DNA of 64,000 nt. Source: Nematostella vectensis. Its lineage: Eukaryota; Cnidaria; Anthozoa; Actiniaria; Edwardsiidae. The DNA lies in assembly GCF_932526225.1 (NCBI RefSeq), contig NC_064035.1, positions 21,751,969 through 21,815,968 on the forward strand, given 5' to 3'. A program made the position numbers and the translations under genes. The stretch's first letter is position 1, and every line of letters begins with the position of its first letter. The notes beneath the pieces were generated by a model. The model saw only the letters and a list, made by a program, of their open reading frames with translations, had not been told where the DNA came from and did no database searches. Of this stretch, positions 15,114 to 22,860 are shown piece after piece.

Positions 15114-15653
15114 TCACACGATGCGAAGCCGTGTCGAACTGATAGTGGCCTTGAGCGCGTAGTATCTCTCTTGTTCCCGAAGTATTAGCTGGAACTCTTC
15201 GTCTGAGATATGCCCGTCTTGTAGAGCCTTAGAGACCAGCTCGCTGATAGAGTTTTTCTTACTCTCCGCTAAAACCATCGTGTCTTCGTGTTTAGCCACC
15301 TTGCTCGTAAGACCCCTAGAGACTATCCCTGCGCCTACGCCCACGACACCGACCAGCCCAGCTACCCCTGCCAGCGGACCGCCGATCAGAACCCCTATCC
15401 CAGTCAAAGAGACCTCTACCACGGCGCTGGAAAGCGCCCCTGCAGCGATGCCGGATGCCACAGACACAGCATGGGTAACGGCAAAGGCGCGCTTATACTT
15501 TTTCCGCACCTGTCGATGATGCGTTATCTCGTTGTCTAGAACCGCCTGAGTGTCACATATTTTCTGGAGTCGGAAGCTTTGCACGTCGCCGCCGCTGTGC
15601 ATACTGGGAAGCGAGGGGTATATGGCACCACCGCTAACGTCGCTGTTTGCCAT
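15114..15653 (-). CDS. Virus-element protein with glycine-rich hydrophobic core (179 aa)
   Basis: ATG at 15653, TGA at 15114-15116. Order: a polar N terminus, a helical KKYKRAF segment, a long Gly/Ala/Val-rich hydrophobic stretch (about residues 65-115, including GGPLAGVAGLVGVVGVG), then a charged C-terminal helix with SKALQDGHISDEEFQLIL. I recognise this architecture from proteins repeated in cnidarian and other invertebrate genomes next to Polinton-like virus genes; its role is unknown, possibly membrane associated. The last 14 residues look out of register, and an adjacent minus-strand frame stays open with charged helix-like sequence down to about 15000, so a frameshift near 15140 probably shortened the protein. 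It is the gene nearest the left terminal repeat and reads toward it. Confidence 0.7.
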   Translation of the reverse strand: MANSDVSGGAIYPSLPSMHSGGDVQSFRLQKICDTQAVLDNEITHHRQVRKKYKRAFAVTHAVSVASGIAAGALSSAVVEVSLTGIGVLIGGPLAGVAGLVGVVGVGAGIVSRGLTSKVAKHEDTMVLAESKKNSISELVSKALQDGHISDEEFQLILREQERYYALKATISSTRLRIV

Positions 15654-15708
15654 GTCTGTTACGTCGGAGCTAGGTTAGCTCTAATACAAGGCAACGGGCT
15701 TGCCCTTT

Positions 15709-16341
15709 CTACCGACTACTGTAGTTATCCCTTATCCATATTTGGATACTCGAGACAAACTCAGAGAAAGTTGCTGCGACACAAACGGGGATGTCGGGTC
15801 AATAGACGACTTTCTCGTGCGGTCTCCCGCGGGTTTCTAGGCAAGCGAGAACGTTTGAAGGCTCGCCCAAGGAGAAGCATTGCGTGCGATCTACGATATC
15901 GCAGCAGATGTATAGGGCCTCTTTTATCGGCAAAGTCACCTTAAGTGGGGGTCCCCACAAGGGCAGTGCGAGGCCCCGCTCCCCAAACTGATTGTCTTCA
16001 GCCTCCTGGCTAAATAGTGCGCAAAGCTCGGCATTCAGGAACGCAACACCATTGGACATAAGCGCGATCTTCCCGGTGAGGTGATCCAGCTTAGCGGTCA
16101 GAATCTTGCTTTCGGCGCGGTTGATCGTTTCCACGATGGACTCGGCCTGATGGTGCCCGGCTGGCAGAGTAGCGATGGGCGGGAGGGCGGGTATAGCCGT
16201 TATCTGATGCTCCCGCTCGAGATTATACCAGCTGTTAAACAGCGAGCACTGCCGGAGCACCACGAAGCGTGGGCGCCTTATCGGCCGCTCGAAGTAGAGC
16301 GTCTGTTCGCCTTTGGTGAGCACAGTATGTAGGACCACCAT
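15709..16341 (-). pseudogene. Virus-element structural-type protein, broken by one in-frame stop
   Basis: ATG at 16341 opens a frame of about 181 codons to TGA at 15799-15801. The same frame then stays open for 29 more codons to TAG at 15709-15711, so one premature stop appears to have cut the C terminus. Near the N terminus is LRQCSLFNSWYNL, a motif I associate with a small structural-type family in cnidarian Polinton-like elements; it is followed by PAGHHQAESIVETIN and an alpha/beta-looking middle. There is no signal peptide or membrane segment. A role in the virion (minor capsid or fibre) is an inference from context only. Confidence 0.55.
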
Positions 16342-16470
16342 TGTATTGAACACAGCCCGCCTTCGTGTTTAATAGGACTGAGCATGGATTGGGAAGGCTG
16401 GCGGATGCTGAACGAGGAGGCGAAAGGGGCATAAGAGACGAAAAAGGCGGCAACTGCGGCGGGAGCCTCT

Positions 16471-16516
16471 ATAGCCGAACATATCAAACACGCTATAGCC
16501 GGACAAATCAAACACG
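16471..16516. repeat. Short 23-24 bp tandem duplication
   Basis: Two adjacent near-copies of ATAGCCGRACAWATCAAACA followed by CGC lie between the divergent reading frames at 16341 (minus) and 16570 (plus). It may be a promoter-region duplication. Confidence 0.6.
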
Positions 16517-16569
16517 CAAAACCCGGTTTCCCTAGGTCTCTGACCGTCGGGTAAAAGCTGCTCTACGCC

Positions 16570-17550
16570 GTGCCCGCGACCCCCGTGGAGAGCACGGCCT
16601 CAGACATCACGCCACTACTCACGCAGCTAGAGATACACGTGGCTGAGGACAAATCATTCACGACTAGGGTCCGAGACATATTCAAAGAGACGGTAGTCAC
16701 GCACAAGTCCGCCAAGGAGTCTCGCCGGTGGCTATCGGAGCCTTCCTATGGGTGCTGGCCACAGCAACTCAATTTTGCGGTCTGGTGCGCAACCGCCGGA
16801 TGCGGGGTGTCCCTAACCGAACCTGCTTTCGTCACGCTCCCCTCTGTCATCAGGGGATTTCTAAGGTTTCACGTCTACTTTACCGCGCGGAGGATACTCT
16901 ACGAGCTCGGCGCCCCCCTGCCTGGCGACAGCCCGTTAACGCAAAAAGATAACCCCTACAAGAAAGCCTCTTTCGAGCGTCTATGCATAGAGTTCGGTTT
17001 GTCGCGTAAGCCGGACTTCCGATGGAAAGGCGGGCGGAACCACGGGCTAGGCGATGTGTTTGTGTTTTACCCGGGGGAGGGGTATCGCAACGTGCACGTG
17101 ATCCGTGGCTACGACACGGCGGCGGACGAGTACCCGAGCCACCTCAATCTGTTTAGCGACGAAGGTGGAACGTACAATAGTGGGAAGCAGGTGGGTTTCA
17201 TACGCAACGACGACCACGGGGGCGTGCAATATAGCTGGTTTGCGCCTCCAAAAGGTGAGGGGCTGACAAAAGCAGGGCTAGGAAGACTCGATCGCTCGGT
17301 CGAGGCGTTTGTCTACACAGTGCTTGGCGCGCAAGTGAGCGTCCGTTCCTCTATCGCGGGGGCCGGTGAGCCGGCCATGGAGGCGCAGGCGGAGTTCACG
17401 AAGCTGCTTGAAGACGCGATCATAGAAAACGACATCGCTCGAAGCGTGAAAAGGTACCAGTTAGCCGTGCAGGAGGCCAAGGTGAGACTGAGTCTTGCGG
17501 TCGCACCAGGAGTGTGGCTGATGCCGAGCGATCTGGTGATAAACACATAG
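16570..17550 (+). CDS. Conserved virus-element protein of unknown function (about 326 aa), start codon unclear
   Basis: The frame is intact for 326 codons, TAG at 17548-17550, the longest undamaged frame in the element. It opens after an in-frame TAA at 16552-16554 but has no ATG until late in the protein; the first possible non-ATG start is GTG at 16570. The original start was therefore lost, or lies in another frame or exon. Recognisable blocks are VWCATAGCGVSL, RFHVYFTARRILYELGAP and KGGRNHGLGDVFVFYPG, the last followed by a region rich in Gly, Tyr and Asp. I have seen this family repeated in invertebrate genomes beside Polinton-like virus genes but know no assigned function. A Cys pair and the NHGLGD block are the best conserved-looking parts. 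Confidence 0.7.
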   Translation: MPATPVESTASDITPLLTQLEIHVAEDKSFTTRVRDIFKETVVTHKSAKESRRWLSEPSYGCWPQQLNFAVWCATAGCGVSLTEPAFVTLPSVIRGFLRFHVYFTARRILYELGAPLPGDSPLTQKDNPYKKASFERLCIEFGLSRKPDFRWKGGRNHGLGDVFVFYPGEGYRNVHVIRGYDTAADEYPSHLNLFSDEGGTYNSGKQVGFIRNDDHGGVQYSWFAPPKGEGLTKAGLGRLDRSVEAFVYTVLGAQVSVRSSIAGAGEPAMEAQAEFTKLLEDAIIENDIARSVKRYQLAVQEAKVRLSLAVAPGVWLMPSDLVINT

Positions 17551-17561
17551 TCACAGACTCC

Positions 17562-17840
17562 ATGACGCTCGGCGCAAACGCGATCAACACCGAGACAAAG
17601 CCAGTCGGTGCTCATAACATGGCCGGTGGGCATCCTAGGGTGCAACACGTGACTAATCCGAGGATTGACCGCGAGGTGCGAAGCAAGGCCGTAGTGCACG
17701 CAGAGGGCGCGGCTCCTGCCCCCTTTTCGCGTATGCTCAGCATGGCATCGCCCGGACCGGGCGAAAAAAGTGACCACACCGCCCTCAAGGCGGGGTTGTC
17801 GGCACTCGCGGTGGCCGCGGCGTATTACTTCTTCGGATGA
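17562..17840 (+). CDS. Small C-terminally anchored membrane protein of the virus element (92 aa)
   Basis: ATG at 17562 and TGA at 17838-17840, intact. The first 70 residues are polar and Pro/Gly/Ala rich; the end (KAGLSALAVAAAYYFFG) is a single membrane segment at the extreme C terminus, a tail-anchor layout. It starts 12 bases after the stop of the 326-aa frame on the same strand and its 3' end overlaps the stop of the opposing minus-strand gene by about 16 bases. The function is unknown; a virion membrane or minor capsid role is only possible by analogy with small membrane proteins of related elements. Confidence 0.55.
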   Translation: MTLGANAINTETKPVGAHNMAGGHPRVQHVTNPRIDREVRSKAVVHAEGAAPAPFSRMLSMASPGPGEKSDHTALKAGLSALAVAAAYYFFG

Positions 17841-18318
17841 TTGCTTTGCATTCGACGAACCAAGAACGCGGCTACGGCTAGAATGAGCAGCCACGCATTT
17901 TTGCCAAGGAATTTCACCGCTTCCCCTGCAGCCTTAAACACGAAGTTCGCGATGCTGCCTTCTAGCCCAGGGAGAAGCTCTCGGTTTTCGCGTTCTAATT
18001 CGTCAATCTCTGATAGCCTTTCCTCGTTGCGCTCACGGGCCTCTTGGCGGCGACTCGTTCTGTGTTCTCCTGGATGACCGCGTCTATCTCTGCCACAGAC
18101 CCCATCGCCAGCTTGAAGCCTTTCAGCTTTGCAACGTCCTGTCGAACGCCCCCGTTCTCATTGAACAGCTGTCTTGGTTTAGTCCAGCCTCCTTTGTCGG
18201 GGTTACGAAGCTGTATTAGCGTCTTTCCCCTCTAGTCTGACTGGAACCGTATCAGATTCTCGTTAAGGTCTGGGTATTTCACCCTGAGGGACTGGAGACC
18301 GAGTCTTGTCGCTGCACC
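17825..18318 (-). pseudogene. Minus-strand membrane protein gene of the virus element, broken
   Basis: Reading the minus strand gives about 165 codons of protein-like sequence in two frames, ending TAA at 17825-17827. The upstream part contains DKGGWTKPRQLFNENGG and KLKGFKLAMGS, with an in-frame TAG at 18232-18234. A frameshift near 18050 leads into a coiled, charged stretch (EERLSEIDELERENREL), then KFLGKNAWLLILAVAAFLVRR, a C-terminal membrane segment. The plus-strand frames here are shadows. The start lies near 18318. The function is unknown; a coiled stalk plus C-terminal anchor could be a virion protein. It is divergent to the capsid gene, so 18319-18531 may hold a shared promoter. Confidence 0.55.
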
Positions 18319-18531
18319 CTATGTGGTGAACGAGGTTTCAGAGGTCGTTTGCGTCCGGGCACCCCGCGATGACGTGCTCGTCATTGGGATCGACTCCCCA
18401 TCGTTGGGGTCAGACGGGACGAGGGGCGTCTCGTCGTCCCTGTCTTCTGTCTTGATGCGTAAATCATGTTACGCTATATTAGACATGCCTATTAGTCCGC
18501 ACCATAGTCACGTGACTTCGTACTACTAGGA

Positions 18532-19774
18532 ATGTCAGTCAGCGATAAACTTGACCCCCAACGAACACCCAGAACTCCTCTAGGGTTGAAAGCCGAGAGA
18601 ACTGTTCACCGGGTCACTCTAAGCCCGTTGACGGCTTACCCCGGGGAGACGCTATATGTGGCTGTCCCAAAGCTATCGGTAGGCGTCACGCACGTGCCAG
18701 GCTCCTTGAGGGTCGGTTTCTCTCCATCTCAGGCCAAGCAAATAATACCGTCGTGAACAACGTCGGCCGAAATCTCGTGAGCCGCCTGAAAATCAAGTTT
18801 GCAGGAGAAACGCTCCAGGACACCAACCGCTACTATGTCTTCAAGACGTATGAGGAGCTTTACCTGTCCAAGGTCGAGAGAGAGGACCGCCTGGAGCAGG
18901 GCATACAGTCAGAAAACATGCGCAAGCTTCGCTCCAAGGCTGTCGATAAAGCGACTAGTAACGCCAAGGAGAACGCTCTAAACGCCGCCCACGGGGCGAA
19001 GTACACCATCCCGCTAGACCATTCTCTGCTGACGGACCACGGCGTACTGTAACCAAGGGCGCTCTCCGAGGAGCTGCTCTTCGAGATCACGCTCGCAACG
19101 GTTGACCAGGTAGTAGTCGGAAGCGATGCTACCAAATTATCCTACGGCATCAAAAATCTAGAGCTGGAATACGAAAGCCTGAGGGACGACAACCTCGCCC
19201 TGTCTGCAGCCGCCGCCTACCAAAACGGCGCAACGTTCTTCTACGAGAAAGTGAACCTCCACAAGACCTTCGTGATTAGCAAAGGGACAGACAGCATAAT
19301 CAACGTGTGAGATCAACCTGCCGCGAAGGTCTATGAGTGGTCTGTTGCTCCTCTTTTTGGAGCCATACACGGCAGGGGCTCGCGACTCTGAGAAGTTCGT
19401 GTACCCCTACATCAAGAGCGTTCGCGTTACAATTGACGGCATGCCAAACTAGGTCTTCAGCCAGGGACTACGCCGCGCGGATTTTTGGAGGGAGGCGAAA
19501 AGGCGATTCGTCAGTGGCAGCGGAGCGCCTAGTATCACCCCCGAGTCGTTCTATGGCGATAACAAGTTTGCTCTGTGGATCGACCTTCGAACGACAAACG
19601 ACAGTGCTATCCATGGGGGCGGTCTCTCTCCGATTGGTCAACACCCACGACGGTGTGCATCTCGAGATAAAACGCACGGCAAGCGGCACCGGTACCATAA
19701 ACTGTCACGTGTTTGTGGTGGCCGACGCCCAAATGAACCTTATGAACGGACAGCTAGAGTCCATACAATACTAA
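18532..19774 (+). pseudogene. Major capsid protein, double-jelly-roll type (decayed)
   Basis: About 410 codons of capsid-like sequence spread over three frames. The first frame begins ATG at 18532 and ends at 18756; the next frame has stops at 19050-19052, 19308-19310 and 19450-19452; further frame changes occur near 19340 and 19620. The C-terminal part is the most diagnostic: FYGDNKFALWIDLR, DGVHLEIKR, GTGTINCHVFVVADAQMN. These match the end of major capsid proteins of Polinton-like viruses and adintoviruses as I know them. N-terminal pieces include RLKIKFAGETL and YRYYVFKTYEELY-like sequence, also expected. The product would form the icosahedral shell. The packaging ATPase follows 15 bases downstream on the same strand, the usual order of morphogenesis genes. 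Beyond any function. Confidence 0.8.
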
Positions 19775-19789
19775 GCACATTACTACGGT

Positions 19790-20402
19790 ATGGACCCGAA
19801 AAACATCCTATTTAACGCTCTCATCGTGGGCCCGACGTCATGCGGGAAGACCCGATTCATAGTGGACCGGCTGCGCGGCCCTTTCCGGGGCAAGTTTTAC
19901 TACATTCTACTCGTGTGCCCTACCCCGTACTCGTGTGTCTGCAACAAAACATACGAAGGCTTCGGCGAGGGCGACGATCGTCTGTTTGTCGTCACACCTG
20001 AGGCGGGTCAGATCGACATACTGCTGAGGTTTGTCTCCGCTGTCTTTGAAGGCACTAATACGCTAATCATACTCGACAACTGTGCGGACTCAAAAGACGT
20101 ATAGAGGCGCTCTGACCAGCTCGTCAACTTGGCGTTCAGCGCGCGCCAAGTGGGCATTAGCGTGTGGGTGATCACGCAGCAGCTCACCAGCATCACGAAG
20201 CCGTTCCGTGAGAATATCGCGGCCTTGGTGTGGTCTTCTATACCCCGAGCAAGGCGGACATTAAAGCTATCCTGCATGACTACGGCGCGGAGCTCTCAGA
20301 AGAGAAGATGAAAGGGTACATGAAGGCCCTCAAGACGAAAAGGTTCTCGAAATTAGAGTTTTGCTTGCGTCACCCTTATACCATCGCCCTAGTTGAACGG
20401 TA
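19790..20402 (+). pseudogene. FtsK/HerA-type genome-packaging ATPase (A32-like), decayed
   Basis: ATG at 19790. Walker A is GPTSCGKT about 13 residues in, and Walker B-like LIILDNC follows at about residue 95. An in-frame TAG lies at 20102-20104, after which the same frame continues with SARQVGISVWVITQQ (sensor-like glutamine region). A frameshift near 20235 then leads to a final open stretch ending TAA at 20400-20402. The total of about 200 codons fits the compact packaging ATPases of Polintons and Polinton-like viruses, which pump DNA into capsids. Its position directly after the capsid gene supports the call. Confidence 0.82.
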
Positions 20403-20467
20403 AGCGCAGTAAACCACCGCCAACGAAAACGCATTGATCACACTTGACACTTGAACACACGTGTACC

Positions 20468-21020
20468 ATGATGAGCGACGAATACTTTGAGAGTCTTCTT
20501 GAGGGGGGCGCCGTAGATATCGAGTCGTTGGACTGCTCGACGCAGCCAGCTACCGGAGGTAAGCAAACTGAGATAGCAGACGCGAGGGAAAAACTCGCGA
20601 TTCTCGTAGCCTCGAGGAAGTTGAGAGAGATGGTAGACAAGGCCCTGACTCACGACGACGTCAAACGCATGAGCGCCGAGGAGGTAAGGAAGTACGAGAA
20701 GCGATACGAGACCGCTCTAGCCAGCCGGACTACAGACGGGCAGATAGCTTCCTGAAGCTTACGACCAAGCTAGTAGGCATAACGCTGCCGATAGACAGTG
20801 TGGTCGATCTTCACAATGAACTCGTGTCCGACTACATCATCAACAACGAGCTCCGCACATTGTGCGGAAGCCGACTCTACTCTGCGGTCGTTTGATGGCT
20901 TTAGCCGTCGGGGCGTTACACGTAGCACGCCATGTGAACACCAACGGCGCTGACACGCGGTGTCAACACGAGGTAGCAGTCGCGGACTCACCAGATGGCG
21001 AGTCTGCCATCCCAGAGTAG
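20468..21020 (+). pseudogene. Conserved virus-element protein, frameshifted
   Basis: ATG at 20468 (MMSDEYFESLL) opens a charged, helical frame to 20755. Protein-like sequence then continues in a second frame (LVGITLPIDSVVDLHNELV, YIINNELRTLCG) to 20895 and in a third (ALAVGALHVARHV) to TAG at 21018-21020, about 180 codons in all. The order PIDs..DLhNELxxDYIINNEL then AxHV is one I associate with a small protein encoded after the ATPase in cnidarian elements of this kind. Two frameshifts inactivate this copy. The function is unknown. Confidence 0.55.
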
Positions 21021-21070
21021 ACGCTCATTTGAAAGCTTGCCACTTCAGCAACCAAATAGTTGCATCACAA

Positions 21071-21589
21071 ATGGAGGAACCTCAAGGAAGTACTAGTGCT
21101 TAGCATCACGCGGAACCTGACAAACAAGCTGCGGAACAAACTGCACGTATGCCTTTGGCGTTAGTGAAGAGAATCACGAGCCCCGACCCACCCGCGACCC
21201 GACCTAAACACCCTGGACGAGTCGAAGCTGGAAGGCGCTTGGCAAAGTGGGACCGACTTAACAGAGCGAAGAAAAAAGCTGTGCAACACGTTGAGTCGCC
21301 TGTCGCTAGCGAGTCGAGGGGACGCGAGGGCTATGACGAACACACACCAGTCCCGGAAAGCAACTCTGCTTGGTCGGCTAGCTCGGTTATCGGGGTCGCT
21401 GGTCTTCTAGTGTCATTGATCGGCCTCTACACACGTAGGCGGCAGCTAGCTGCCGCGTTCACTTGTACACCCACAGCTACCGAAGGTACCGACGACGTGA
21501 CTCCGCCCGCAAATGCACAGCAACCACCGCTTGCCGTTCCGGCGAGCCGACCCGGACAATGCAAATCTCGACTGTTAGCCATGGAGTAA
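21071..21589 (+). pseudogene. Basic small membrane protein of the virus element, early in-frame stop
   Basis: ATG at 21071 is followed by ten codons and an in-frame TAG at 21101-21103; the same frame then stays open to TAA at 21587-21589. Key part: KHPGRVEAGRRLAKWDRLNR, a basic motif I associate with a family in these elements, then a polar linker and one membrane segment (SSVIGVAGLLVSLIGLY, about 20 residues) followed by RRR. The normal family member would end soon after the membrane segment; the extra Thr/Pro-rich tail may be out-of-frame extension. The basic N terminus could contact DNA; this is inference. Confidence 0.5.
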
Positions 21590-21642
21590 GCAGACATTTA
21601 AACACAAGGGCCCCACCCATATCCGCACGTCCGTGCATCGCA

Positions 21643-21886
21643 ATGTCGACGACGCAGCAAAGCAAGATTACAAAGACCGACGATCACCACGATCACGATC
21701 ACCGACGCCGCAGTCATAACAGGCCTCGTCGCCGGTATCGGCTGGGTTGGGCGCAAAGTCTTGCGCGAAGACTTCACCAAAGACCCCTCCGCGAACGCCA
21801 TGAACTACGCAAAAATGACTGCCGCCGTTTCAGGTGCTGTCGCTTTGAAGGGTTACCTTGAGGACCAGAAGATCCTGCCCATGTAA
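21643..21886 (+). pseudogene. Small membrane protein of the virus element, frameshifted
   Basis: ATG at 21643 opens a short frame that runs into a slippage-prone CGATCACCACGATCACGATC tract. The protein-like sequence then continues in another frame from about 21698 to TAA at 21884-21886: VAGIGWVGRKVL, a Gly-rich membrane segment, then YAKMTAAVSG, and the end LEDQKILPM. I recognise the VAG.GW.GRKVL and LEDQKILP blocks as a repeated small protein of cnidarian Polinton-like elements. About 75-80 residues, function unknown. Confidence 0.55.
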
Positions 21887-21944
21887 TATTGTGTAGGCCA
21901 TGTATTAGACTCGTGTTCACGTACACAGCATCACACACTACTCG

Positions 21945-22362
21945 ATGGCCTCGAGTAGTTGCTTGGTGGCGCCGTCCTAAACGCGACTGCATTCGTTGGT
22001 GGCAACGACCTCGCAAAGTTCCTGTCGAACGATGAGAGCCCTGCCTTAGCTGAGAAGGAGAGGCACGACAAGGCCCTCGAGAAATACCAACGAGACTATG
22101 GACGCTACCAACAGCGGCGACAAAAAGTCCTCGATTGGCAAGCGCAAAGTCGCGAGGGGCCCTCGCAAAGCAAAACTTCACCGACACTAACTACGCGCTC
22201 AAACTCTACAACCAGACCCGACCAAAACAATCCCTGGAGTCGATGCGGGCTCCTGAGCTGTCCGACTACTACATCCCCAGCAAAACGCAGAAGAACGCCG
22301 AGTTGGCGTACATTTGCTCCGGCGCTCTCGCCATCGGCTACACAGCTAGCTGCTTGCTGTGA
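21945..22362 (+). pseudogene. Conserved virus-element protein with terminal membrane segments, frameshifted
   Basis: Candidate ATG at 21945, with a frame change within a few codons. The main frame has LLGGAVLNATAFVGGND, a hydrophobic N-terminal segment, then a long charged helix (ERHDKALEKYQRDY). A second frameshift near 22140 leads to RAPELSDYYIPSKTQK and a C-terminal membrane segment, ending TGA at 22360-22362. The pattern of N-terminal Gly-rich segment, ERxRHDxA helix, LSDYYxPSxxQK and C-terminal anchor is one I know from proteins accompanying capsid genes in cnidarian elements. About 138 codons. The function is unknown; it is possibly a virion membrane protein. Confidence 0.6.
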
Positions 22363-22563
22363 TTTAGATGTAGGCGGCCTTTTTCCATACTGCGCGTATA
22401 CGTATAAGATGTTTGCAGACCGGTTGTGAAGCGCTATGCACGAGGTAGCAGCCGCTGCTAAGCGAGACAGGTCGATGACACCGAAGGTGTCGGCACTACC
22501 CGAGCAGACAGCAACCGCCTGTTGGAGACTGATACACCTGTTGCAGTGCATTGCCGACACGTA

Positions 22564-22860
22564 ATGGCGGCGAAGCGCAAGTCCGACGAAGAACTCAAAG
22601 CGTTCCTTCGTCCTGTATACTACGCCAGAGGTGGCTTCCAGGGAGTGACCGCTCTGCATGCCAAACTTCCCAAGGGCTCAGCCTCCATAGATCGAGTGCG
22701 CAAGTGTGTAAGCTCGCAGCTCGTCGAGGGCTACACACAGACACCCCCTTCTCCGACTACATACGCCCATTTCTCGGAGCAGACACCGAACCGTATTGTG
22801 TTGTATTACACGGCGTACTCTAAGCACGGCTTCACGCGTTCGCAGTTGCGTGTTGCGTGA
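22564..22860 (+). pseudogene. Integrase-like N-terminal fragment
   Basis: ATG at 22564, TGA at 22858-22860, about 98 codons. DEELKAFLRPVYYARGGFQG and LHAKLPKGSASIDRVRK resemble the N-terminal region that precedes the catalytic core of retroviral-type integrases of Polintons, where a short tyrosine-rich motif and an HTH-like helix pair occur. The following TPNRIVLYYTAYSKHG would be the approach to the core, but no DDE core follows; the frame stops exactly against the stop of the opposing replicase gene. So this is either a truncated integrase or an unrelated DNA-binding protein. Moderate to low certainty. Confidence 0.4.

Noticed and set aside
17313-17894. 193-codon minus-strand frame
   Set aside because: Lies across the well-supported plus-strand 326-aa and 92-aa frames; composition typical of a GC-rich antisense shadow.
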